Source of the DNA: Bacteroidales bacterium | Lineage (GTDB): Bacteria; Bacteroidota; Bacteroidia; Bacteroidales; JAAUTT01 | DNA: 10,499 nt | Reading direction: 5' to 3' | Assembly (NCBI GenBank): GCA_025350365.1 | Contig: JANXXY010000189.1 | Coordinates: 1 to 10,499, forward strand | Shown here: one piece after another, positions 1-6,028 of the stretch | Numbering within the stretch: position 1 is the first letter of the stretch | Layout of the letters: each line of letters starts with the position of its first letter | Program-made: the position numbers and the translations under genes | The notes under the pieces: generated by a model | What the model saw: only the letters and a program-made list of their open reading frames with translations | Database searches by the model: none | Told to the model about the DNA's origin: nothing

Positions 1-37
1 GCAATATTTAACGAATAAAGTTTTTGTAATCCGGGCT

Positions 38-110
38 TAATATTACGGTTCGCTGCACCTTCTATCTCTTTTATGCAAAAATGGCTACAAATATTAAGGT
101 GCGCTGCACC
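38..110. repeat. Pair of 22-base direct repeats with a GCTGCACC core
   Basis: Copies at 38-59 and 89-110 match at 19 of 22 positions and both end in CGCTGCACC. The second copy contains a small inverted repeat, GGTGC-GCT-GCACC, at 98-110. There is no open frame of note around them. They look like members of a dispersed intergenic repeat, but a family cannot be proven from one window. Confidence 0.5.
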
Positions 111-130
111 CGGTTACTAACCAATAATTT

Positions 131-155
131 AAAAAAAATTGTAGCCTTGCGCTAC
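131..155 (-). terminator. Possible weak intrinsic terminator on the minus strand
   Basis: Read on the minus strand, a 5-bp stem (GTAGC/GCTAC, loop GCAAG, 141-155) is followed by AA and then a run of eight T. It lies about 120 bases past the stop of the M28 peptidase gene and could end its transcript. The short stem and the distance keep confidence low. Confidence 0.3.
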
Positions 156-163
156 TTTATGAG

Positions 164-198
164 TTATGAATTATGAATGATGAATTATGAATTATACG
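164..198. repeat. Heptamer tandem repeat, unit TTATGAA
   Basis: Units are TTATGAA (164-170), TTATGAA (171-177), TGATGAA (178-184), TTATGAA (185-191) and a partial TTATACG (192-198). It is a simple intergenic microsatellite-like array with no reading frame across it. Confidence 0.7.
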
Positions 199-225
199 TC
201 AAGTTCGTTTAGCTAAGCTCAAGTT

Positions 226-248
226 CGGCGAAGGCTGTGCCTTCGCCG
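226..248. repeat. Perfect 10-bp inverted repeat with a 3-base loop
   Basis: CGGCGAAGGC, TGT, GCCTTCGCCG form a perfect GC-rich hairpin in an otherwise AT-rich intergenic stretch, 28 bases past the stop of the M28 gene (minus strand). It has no T run on either side, so it is not a standard intrinsic terminator. It may still help 3'-end formation or be a REP-like element. The octamer CAAGTTCG occurs twice just before it, at 200-207 and 220-227. Confidence 0.6.
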
Positions 249-276
249 TTTATATGTTCACAGGCTAAGCCTTATT

Positions 277-1548
277 TCATTTCATTCCTTTCACATAGTG
301 CCAAATCAGTTTAAAAAGATTTTCATAAACTGTAAAAGGAAGATTTTCAAACGTATCTGACGGAACATGATACCCCAATTTTTTATCGCCTGTGTTGATG
401 AATAAAGCTTTCACTTTTTTCTCATGAAACGAATAATGATCGCTTCCACGAGATATACCTTTCGATTTCAGGTCAATTCCAAGATGGTCAGCTTTGTTAA
501 TTGAATCGAGCCTGGCAAACTCCTGTGGATAGGTACTTCCATTAAATACCGTGACTCCTTCGGATCCGGCAGCCATCATATCGAGGTTCAACACAATCTT
601 GATTTTTGCAAGTGGGAAAAGCGGATTTTCAACATAATAATGTGAACCAAGCAATCCGGCCTCTTCGCCACTAAACAGCATAAATGCAAACGAATATTTA
701 GGTTTGGAATTTTCACCGGTAAACTGTCGAACAAAATCGAGAACCATGGCCGTACCACTAGCATTATCACTGGCACCGGGATAATATGTTTTAGTTCCCA
801 TGTGGCCCAAATGATCATAATGAGCCGTAAAAACCACAAACGTGTCAACCTCTCCGGGGATGAACCCGATAACATTATTGGCATGATGATCGACCAGTTT
901 GCTTTTTACATGCAAGGTAATGCTTGAACACTTGGCTGGAAGACTGGTGCGTTTTACAACTAGCGAACCAAAATCCTGCTGAAACAAACTTACAGAAAAT
1001 GTAAGGCTGATGTTAACCACAAGCATCACACCTACAGCCTTCTCCATATTTTGCAGAAACAAATCTCTGATATTTTTCCGGTATTCGCCTCTCCCCCAAC
1101 CTAACGTATCGAGAATTATAAATTTATCTTTAAAACTTCGCCGCAAAAGACTTTGAGCCGTAAAGGTGGGCGTAAACAAGTTACTATCAATCTTTACAAT
1201 TTCAAACGTTCCATGGCAATTACCGGAAGCGGGATTTACAATAAAATCAAACCCGGGCACAAGTTTTTTCCCGTCAATACTCACATCCATATTGTCTGGA
1301 AATGTATTTACCTTGAAATTGTAGGACTGCAAATAATCGGCGTTAAACCTGGATAACTGAAACTTTTTAAATTCATTAGCTAAATAATTGGCTGCTATAT
1401 GATCGCCGTTCTTAATGTATCCCCTTCCTTGAAATTGGGGGGAAGTAAGCGTTTTAACCTGTTTTTTTACAAAATCTATATCTTGCGAAAAAGAATAAAT
1501 TGAAATAGTAAGTCCCAAACCAATAAGATAAGCAATCCGTTTATTCAT
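277..1548 (-). CDS. Secreted M28-family zinc aminopeptidase
   Basis: This 423-residue protein is an exported metallopeptidase, expected to remove N-terminal residues from peptides in the periplasm or outside the cell. Residues 1 to about 22 form a signal peptide (MNKRIAYLIG... ending near YSFSQ). Residues about 105-215 look like a PA-type insert. The M28 dizinc site is complete: H243 and D245 in HYDHLG, bridging D261 in SDNASG, E295/E296 in SGEEAG, D323 in NLDMM, and H394 in YHVPSDT. The start is set at the ATG at 1548-1546 because it gives a proper signal peptide. The frame is open further upstream, but that stretch lies inside the neighbouring gene. The start overlaps the stop of the upstream gene by 8 bases (ATGAATAA), which suggests translational coupling and one transcript. 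The exact substrate is not visible. Confidence 0.93.
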   Translation of the reverse strand: MNKRIAYLIGLGLTISIYSFSQDIDFVKKQVKTLTSPQFQGRGYIKNGDHIAANYLANEFKKFQLSRFNADYLQSYNFKVNTFPDNMDVSIDGKKLVPGFDFIVNPASGNCHGTFEIVKIDSNLFTPTFTAQSLLRRSFKDKFIILDTLGWGRGEYRKNIRDLFLQNMEKAVGVMLVVNISLTFSVSLFQQDFGSLVVKRTSLPAKCSSITLHVKSKLVDHHANNVIGFIPGEVDTFVVFTAHYDHLGHMGTKTYYPGASDNASGTAMVLDFVRQFTGENSKPKYSFAFMLFSGEEAGLLGSHYYVENPLFPLAKIKIVLNLDMMAAGSEGVTVFNGSTYPQEFARLDSINKADHLGIDLKSKGISRGSDHYSFHEKKVKALFINTGDKKLGYHVPSDTFENLPFTVYENLFKLIWHYVKGMK

Positions 1549-2284
1549 TAGGCAGATAACGACGGTGAATAAGGTCGAGAAGTTTTTGTACCATCGATTC
1601 GTTGTAATCCCAGTGGAATTGGGTATCGAGGTATCTGACGGCTTCGTTAAAATCACCTGAAGAATTGAGTATTTCGATTGTCTTTTGATATAAAACTGCA
1701 TCATTGTTGAAAAGTTCCTTAATAAATAAAAAACGGTCGTTCAGGCTAATAGCCGAAAATATATCTTTTAGTGGAGTATGTTGATATTTTTTAGAAAGAT
1801 TGTGAGTGTTTTGGTATTGCGAAAGCGTCTCGTGGAGAAAATTTTTGGTGCCGAATTTCTCAGCCAATATTTCAGTTTTGGGTTTTATTTCCGGTCTTTT
1901 AATCGGTTTAGGGGATTCCTCCGGTTTAACAATTTCCGTAGGTTGAGGAACCGAAACAAAAACCTCGGGCTTTTCGGCTTCCACATCAGGGATGAGTTCT
2001 ATTATTTCATCGGATGGTATGATCACTTTTTCTGTTTTTTCAATCAAATGATCAGCCATTTGCTTTGGAACAGGACTTACAACATCTTTAAACTCATGTG
2101 TTTTTTCACTGTATTCAATAGTTTCGGGCTGAATAAACTGTATAAATTCGTACATCGTACGCATCTTTGCCAGAATGATATCCCGTTCAATATCAGACAA
2201 TTTTCCAGTCTCCCGGATAGTGACTAAAATGCGTTCAACACGCTTTAATTCATTTAGAATTTTATCGATAGTTTCGTTTGTCAT
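1541..2284 (-). CDS. Conserved Bacteroidota protein of unknown function
   Basis: The protein has 247 residues, no signal peptide and no membrane segment, so it is probably cytoplasmic. Three parts can be seen. Residues 1-55 are a charged, likely helical N-terminus. Residues about 65-135 form a Pro/Glu/Lys/Val-rich low-complexity linker, probably disordered. Residues about 170-247 form a compact, likely helical C-terminal domain that starts with SLNDRFLFIKELF and ends in HRRYLPNE. I recall that C-terminal pattern from uncharacterised Bacteroidales proteins, but no function is known to me. It is the first gene of a two-gene unit with the M28 peptidase, with an 8-base overlap. It diverges from murF-alr across 79 bases. 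No perfect TAnnTTTG element is seen on the minus strand there. Confidence 0.85.
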   Translation of the reverse strand: MTNETIDKILNELKRVERILVTIRETGKLSDIERDIILAKMRTMYEFIQFIQPETIEYSEKTHEFKDVVSPVPKQMADHLIEKTEKVIIPSDEIIELIPDVEAEKPEVFVSVPQPTEIVKPEESPKPIKRPEIKPKTEILAEKFGTKNFLHETLSQYQNTHNLSKKYQHTPLKDIFSAISLNDRFLFIKELFNNDAVLYQKTIEILNSSGDFNEAVRYLDTQFHWDYNESMVQKLLDLIHRRYLPNE

Positions 2285-2306
2285 GCCAATAATTTATGTA
2301 ATTCGA

Positions 2307-2314
2307 TACCTTTG
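2307..2314 (+). promoter_or_regulatory. Putative -7 promoter element for murF-alr
   Basis: TACCTTTG matches the Bacteroidota consensus TAnnTTTG and lies 49 bases before the start codon, in the divergent gap. The nearest upstream TTG is at 2278-2280, a spacing of 26 bases, longer than the usual 17-23, so the -33 element is weak or different. Confidence 0.55.
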
Positions 2315-2363
2315 TAAATTTAATGCAAATTGTATTTAATAAGTTAAATAATCTAAACTTTTC

Positions 2364-4826
2364 ATGCCCCAGTATTTGCTAACAAAAATTGCTTCCATAG
2401 TAAATGGGCAAATAATTGGTAATAAAACCAATATATTAAGACATTTATTAATTGATAGTCGTGGAGCGGCCTATCCTACGGACTCTTTATTTTTTGCGCT
2501 AAAGGGTACGCGGCACGATGGCCACAATTTTATCAACGATTTGTATGGTTTAGGTATTCGAAGCTTTGTGGTGGAATCGCTTCCCAAACCAATGGCTAAT
2601 TTTACTGATGCCGGATTTATTGTTGTTCCAAATACACTTGAGGCCTTGCAGTTACTGGCTGCCTACCATCGAAAACAATTTCTAAATACGGTAGTTGCTA
2701 TAACAGGGAGTAACGGAAAAACAATTCTAAAAGAATGGATCTACCAAGCCATTCATGCAGATAAGCACGTGGTTAGAAGCCCAAAAAGCTTTAATTCACA
2801 GGTAGGTGTGCCTCTTTCGCTATGGCAACTTGAGCCCCAGCATGATATAGCAGTGATTGAAGCCGGAATTTCTATGCCTGATGAAATGGAAAAACTTGAG
2901 CTGATGATTCGTCCCGATATCGGAATCTTCACCAATATTGGCGAACCTCATCAGGAAAACTTTACCGACTACCACCAGAAATGTGCTGAAAAACTGAAGC
3001 TATTTGTAAATTGTAAGAAGCTAATTTATTGCAGTGATTATGCTGTTATTTCAGAGCTTTTGGATAAACCCGGGTTTGAAAAGATCCAGAAATTTACATG
3101 GTCGAGACATTTGGGAGCAAATCTGCAAATTACCAACATCAAAAAAAACGAATCAAAAACTATTATTTCAGCCTTATATCTGGAAAAACCATTCACTTTT
3201 GAAATTCCTTTTATTGACGACGCTTCGCTCGAAAATGCTATTCACCTTGTATCTTTTTTATTGGTTCTGAATTACGAAATTCCATTAATTAAAAGTCGGT
3301 TAAAGGTTCTGGTTCCGGTGGCAATGCGTCTCGAACTGAAACAAGGAGTAAACAGTTGCACTATAATTAACGATACCTATAACTCAGACATTGGGTCGTT
3401 AGCGATTGCACTCGATTTGCTTAACCAACAACATCAGAATTCCGGAAAGACTGTAATTTTATCTGATATTCTCCAAAGTGGCAGAAGCAAAGAATTACTT
3501 TATTCCGAAGTTAGCAAATTACTGAAACAGAAAAATATCACACGATTTATCGGAATTGGTACCGATATATTAGCAGAAAAAGCTCAATTTGTTGGAAAAA
3601 CATCATTTTATTCATCCACAAGTGATTTTCTGTCATATTTCAGAAAAGGGGATTTTGTAAATGAAACAATTCTTCTGAAAGGGTCGCGCTCCTTTGAGTT
3701 CGAGCGTATTTTAAAAACTTTGGAAGAAAAAGTTCATGAAACGGTTTTGGAGATCAACTTAAACGCTATGGTGCATAACCTTAACTATTTTCGTTCGAAA
3801 TTAAATACCGGAACCAAGGTAGTTGCGATGGTAAAAGCTTTTTCGTATGGGAGCGGAAGCTTTGAAATTGCTAATTTACTACAATTTCAACGAATTGATT
3901 ATCTAGCCGTTGCTTTTGCCGATGAAGGCGTTACACTTCGCGAAGCCGGTATCACTGTGCCTATTATGGTAATGAATCCCGAAAAAAGCAGCTTCGATCA
4001 GATTATTAAATACCATATGGAGCCTGAAATATACAACTTTAATGTTCTCAGGCAATTTACCGAAACAGTGGTTAGTTTTGGGGAAATAAACTATCCTGTT
4101 CATTTGAAACTCGACACGGGCATGCATCGGTTAGGGTTTATTGAAAATGAAATCGATCAAGTGATCACCGTTCTTCAAAATCAGGAAAACCTCCATATCA
4201 AATCTATATTCTCACACCTTGCCGGAAGCGATGAAAGTCAGTTTGATGAATTTACGCGTAAACAAATTTTGACGTTTGAACAAATGAGCCATCGTATTAT
4301 GAAGGCATTCTCCTACCCGATGATGCGTCATATCTTAAACTCTGCCGGAATCGAGCGGTTTCCGGAAGCTCAATTTGATATGGTTCGCCTTGGAATAGGA
4401 TTGTATGGAATAAGTGCAATCGATCAAACCAATGTTCGTCAGGTAAGTACATTGAAAACTGTTATATTACAAATAAAACAAATTGAGATTAATGAAACTG
4501 TTGGTTATAGCCGACGGTTCAAAGCGTCCAAACAAACTACCATCGGAATCATCCCCATTGGTTATGCTGATGGTTTACACCGAATTCTCGGAAATGGAGT
4601 TGGAAAATTATTGGTGCATGGAAGGTTGGTACCAATTCTGGGCAACATTTGTATGGATATGTGCATGATTGATCTGACAGGAATTGATGCCAACGAGGGC
4701 GATGAAGTTATCGTTTTTGGAGATGCTAATCCGATTACCGAATTGGCTCGTCAAATGAACTCAATACCTTACGAGGTTCTTACAAGTATTTCACGCAGAG
4801 TAAAAAGGGTTTATTTTCAGGAGTAA
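2364..4826 (+). CDS. Bifunctional MurF (UDP-MurNAc-tripeptide:D-Ala-D-Ala ligase) / alanine racemase
   Basis: This 820-residue cytoplasmic fusion joins two peptidoglycan enzymes and is typical of Bacteroidota. Residues 1 to about 455 are MurF, which uses ATP to add D-Ala-D-Ala to UDP-MurNAc-tripeptide. Visible are the P-loop TGSNGKT (114-120, K119), the metal-site Glu region IEAG (E166), NIGEPH (191-196), K210 as the candidate carbamylated lysine, and NDTYNS (336-341). Residues about 458-820 are a PLP-dependent alanine racemase that makes D-Ala from L-Ala. Visible are K491 for PLP in MVKAFSYGSG, LDTGMHRLGF (583-592), VRLGIGLYG (R675), catalytic Y715 in GYSRRF, YADG (734-737) and CMDM (763-766). 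Both halves are full length. The fusion puts D-Ala production beside its use, but D-Ala-D-Ala ligase is still needed in between. The MurF motifs diverge from the textbook form (TILKEW after the P-loop, EPHQENF instead of PAHLE), which as far as I recall is usual for this fusion. Whether the MurF half is active needs checking. Confidence 0.95.
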   Translation: MPQYLLTKIASIVNGQIIGNKTNILRHLLIDSRGAAYPTDSLFFALKGTRHDGHNFINDLYGLGIRSFVVESLPKPMANFTDAGFIVVPNTLEALQLLAAYHRKQFLNTVVAITGSNGKTILKEWIYQAIHADKHVVRSPKSFNSQVGVPLSLWQLEPQHDIAVIEAGISMPDEMEKLELMIRPDIGIFTNIGEPHQENFTDYHQKCAEKLKLFVNCKKLIYCSDYAVISELLDKPGFEKIQKFTWSRHLGANLQITNIKKNESKTIISALYLEKPFTFEIPFIDDASLENAIHLVSFLLVLNYEIPLIKSRLKVLVPVAMRLELKQGVNSCTIINDTYNSDIGSLAIALDLLNQQHQNSGKTVILSDILQSGRSKELLYSEVSKLLKQKNITRFIGIGTDILAEKAQFVGKTSFYSSTSDFLSYFRKGDFVNETILLKGSRSFEFERILKTLEEKVHETVLEINLNAMVHNLNYFRSKLNTGTKVVAMVKAFSYGSGSFEIANLLQFQRIDYLAVAFADEGVTLREAGITVPIMVMNPEKSSFDQIIKYHMEPEIYNFNVLRQFTETVVSFGEINYPVHLKLDTGMHRLGFIENEIDQVITVLQNQENLHIKSIFSHLAGSDESQFDEFTRKQILTFEQMSHRIMKAFSYPMMRHILNSAGIERFPEAQFDMVRLGIGLYGISAIDQTNVRQVSTLKTVILQIKQIEINETVGYSRRFKASKQTTIGIIPIGYADGLHRILGNGVGKLLVHGRLVPILGNICMDMCMIDLTGIDANEGDEVIVFGDANPITELARQMNSIPYEVLTSISRRVKRVYFQE

Positions 4827-4848
4827 TAAGACTTAGTTTGCAATAAAT

Positions 4849-4909
4849 TCAGACCGGAACGGTTCGGGGAAATTATATTAATCTCGCCGGGCTAAATTCC
4901 GGTCTCTGA
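4849..4909. repeat. Imperfect inverted repeat downstream of murF-alr
   Basis: TCAGACCGGAA (4849-4859) pairs with TTCCGGTCTCTGA (4897-4909) except for a 2-base bulge, across a 37-base spacer. There is no T run, so it is not a classical terminator. It starts 22 bases after the murF-alr stop and may be a 3' structure or the edge of a repeat element. Confidence 0.4.
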
Positions 4910-5081
4910 ATGCAGTAACCATATACCGCTTTTGCATCTCTTGTATTACTTGATTTATAGTTCCCTTGCAAGAAGAATCCCCGTTTGGAAGAGTATAGGG
5001 TAAAAAAGATTAGGAATGAAGCTTTCGAATTAGTCGATGCATAAAATAGGTGAAGTTGTATTAATTTGGTCGGGATAAATT
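4871..5081. repeat. Diverged 28-base direct repeat, copies 183 bases apart
   Basis: Copies at 4871-4898 and 5054-5081 agree at 22 of 28 positions, sharing TATTAAT, CGGG and TAAATT. They bracket most of the 281-base gap (4827-5107) between murF-alr and the hydrolase gene. I see no gene in this gap. A 78-codon minus-strand open frame here lacks family resemblance and overlaps the hydrolase start. Confidence 0.4.
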
Positions 5082-5107
5082 GATTACATCTTGAATTTAA
5101 AATTACC

Positions 5108-5752
5108 ATGAATCGACTAAGGATTGTTTTTTATTCTATCTTATTAATTTTATGTGTAAGTTATAGACATACAATTGCTCAGACTCATATTTATTATCTA
5201 CATGGAAAAATAAATGAAGAACAAGGCAGAAATGCATTAAGTGAAAAATTTGGAAAATTTGAGTTGGACGAAATTCTGAAGCAATTAAATGTAAATAATT
5301 CAGTCATTCATTGCGAAATACGAGCTAAAAATACCGATGTGAAAATTTACGCAAATAAAATATCAAAAGAGATTGATAGTTTAATAAATTCAGGAGTAAC
5401 GCCAAAGAATATAACAATTGTCGGTGCTTCAAAAGGTGCAATAATAGCAATGAATATCTCTGATATTAATACACATAACATTAACTACGTTTTTCTTGCA
5501 GGAAATAATGACTATCAAGAAAATGAAAATAATTGGAAATTTCACGGACAAATTTTAGGTATTTATGATTTATCAGATAATATCGCCGGTAAAAATTATA
5601 ACTATTGGAAGGAGAAACCCAATTATTCAACAATATTTGAACAAATCAAAATCAAAACTAATTTAGGACACGGATTTTTATACAAACCATTAAAAGAGTG
5701 GATTAATCCAACGAAAGAATGGATTAAAAATCAAAGATTAGCACTTGAATAG
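5108..5752 (+). CDS. Exported alpha/beta-hydrolase-like protein
   Basis: The protein has 214 residues. Residues 1 to about 25 are a signal peptide ending in TIAQ, so it should be periplasmic or surface-exposed. The rest has the order of an alpha/beta hydrolase: strand plus oxyanion HG in YYLHGK (H32-G33), the nucleophile elbow GASKG with S108, an acid candidate D154 or D157 in GIYDLSDN, and a late His H188 in LGHGF. It is shorter than typical lipases (about 190 residues when mature) and lacks a clear lid, so the substrate cannot be named; a small ester or acyl group is only a guess. The gene is visibly richer in A/T than murF-alr and stands alone between two repeat-bearing gaps, which suggests recent acquisition. 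No TAnnTTTG element was found just upstream. Confidence 0.7.
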   Translation: MNRLRIVFYSILLILCVSYRHTIAQTHIYYLHGKINEEQGRNALSEKFGKFELDEILKQLNVNNSVIHCEIRAKNTDVKIYANKISKEIDSLINSGVTPKNITIVGASKGAIIAMNISDINTHNINYVFLAGNNDYQENENNWKFHGQILGIYDLSDNIAGKNYNYWKEKPNYSTIFEQIKIKTNLGHGFLYKPLKEWINPTKEWIKNQRLALE

Positions 5753-5771
5753 ATTAACAAGGATTAACAAG
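5752..5771. repeat. Two tandem copies of GATTAACAAG
   Basis: Two exact 10-base copies (5752-5761 and 5762-5771) start on the last base of the hydrolase stop codon. They sit directly before the DUF4160 remnant, so they may mark a junction. Confidence 0.6.
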
Positions 5772-5781
5772 GAAAAAATAG

Positions 5782-5871
5782 CGAACTCCCCTACATCGTT
5801 ATGAATTTTTGGCAGATTGGCAACTCTGCCAAAATGGTGAAAAGCCTTTCCAAATCGAACCTTTAAAATAA
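5782..5871 (+). pseudogene. C-terminal remnant of a DUF4160-family gene
   Basis: After an in-frame TAG at 5779-5781, the frame reads RTPLHRYEFLADW and continues to DWQLCQNGEKPFQIEPLK before TAA at 5869-5871. As I recall it, the ending of the DUF4160 family has LxxxxLxxDWxLxxxGxxPxxIEPL, which fits from about residue PLHRYEF on. The first 50-60 residues of the family are missing and there is no start codon or ribosome site, so this is a broken gene. Upstream of the match lies the GATTAACAAG tandem repeat and then the hydrolase gene. DUF4160 genes commonly stand just before DUF2442 genes, as here. Identification is from memory of the family, not a search. Confidence 0.65.
5807..5834. repeat. 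Perfect 10-bp inverted repeat inside the DUF4160 remnant
   Basis: TTTTGGCAGA (5807-5816) and TCTGCCAAAA (5825-5834) are perfect inverted copies with an 8-base loop. The stem coincides with codons for FLADWQLCQN of the remnant. The T run precedes the stem and the A run follows on both strands, which is the wrong order for a terminator. Confidence 0.5.
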
Positions 5872-5877
5872 TTTAAG

Positions 5878-5967
5878 ATGTATTTATCAATTAAAGATGT
5901 AAAACCTCAGGATAATTACCTTTTGCTTTTGACATTTGAAAATGGTGAGGCAAAAGCCTCACGATGA
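5878..5967 (+). pseudogene. N-terminal remnant of a DUF2442-family gene
   Basis: An ATG six bases after the DUF4160 stop opens a 29-codon frame starting MYLSIKDVKPQDNYLLLL and going on to TFENGE. This is the usual opening of a DUF2442 protein (roughly 75-90 residues). After ENGE the frame reads AKASR and stops; the conserved body of the domain is gone. The break falls at a perfect hairpin, GTGAGGC-AAAA-GCCTCAC (5945-5962). The short spacing to DUF4160 is the normal operon layout of this pair, sometimes noted as toxin-antitoxin-like, though no function is established. Deletion, or insertion of a small repeat, truncated it. Confidence 0.7.
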
Positions 5968-5986
5968 ACATAATGCAATAGTGCAT
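5945..5986. repeat. Two adjacent small hairpins at the DUF2442 breakpoint
   Basis: GTGAGGC-AAAA-GCCTCAC (5945-5962) is a perfect 7-bp stem with a 4-base loop. ATGCA-ATAG-TGCAT (5973-5986) is a perfect 5-bp stem. Both lie between the end of DUF2442 homology and the stop of the minus-strand glycosyltransferase gene. Confidence 0.55.
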
Positions 5987-5997
5987 AGGTGGAGATT

Positions 5998-6028
5998 GTT
6001 TGCAAATGAAAATTGCAAATTTACAAAC
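5998..6028 (-). terminator. Possible 3' hairpin of the glycosyltransferase transcript
   Basis: On the minus strand, GTTTGTAAAT begins right after the stop codon and pairs over 10 positions, one a G-U wobble, with ATTTGCAAAC, with an 11-base loop. The same structure on the plus strand has a C-A mismatch, which favours the minus strand. The stem is AT-rich and no clear T run follows. Confidence 0.3.

Noticed and set aside
1549..1704. Longer N-terminus for the M28 peptidase (start at 1704)
   Set aside because: It would add 52 residues inside the upstream gene and hide a normal signal peptide that begins at 1548.
4873..5109. Minus-strand open frame of 78 codons
   Set aside because: No recognisable family, lies over repeats, and its start overlaps the hydrolase start codon on the other strand.
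5807..5834. Inverted repeat as an intrinsic terminator of the hydrolase gene
   Set aside because: The T run is before the stem and A follows it on both strands, and it sits in former coding sequence of the DUF4160 remnant.
4827..6028. Intact insertion sequence or toxin-antitoxin system
   Set aside because: No transposase, integrase or intact terminal repeats are seen, and both DUF4160 and DUF2442 parts are truncated.
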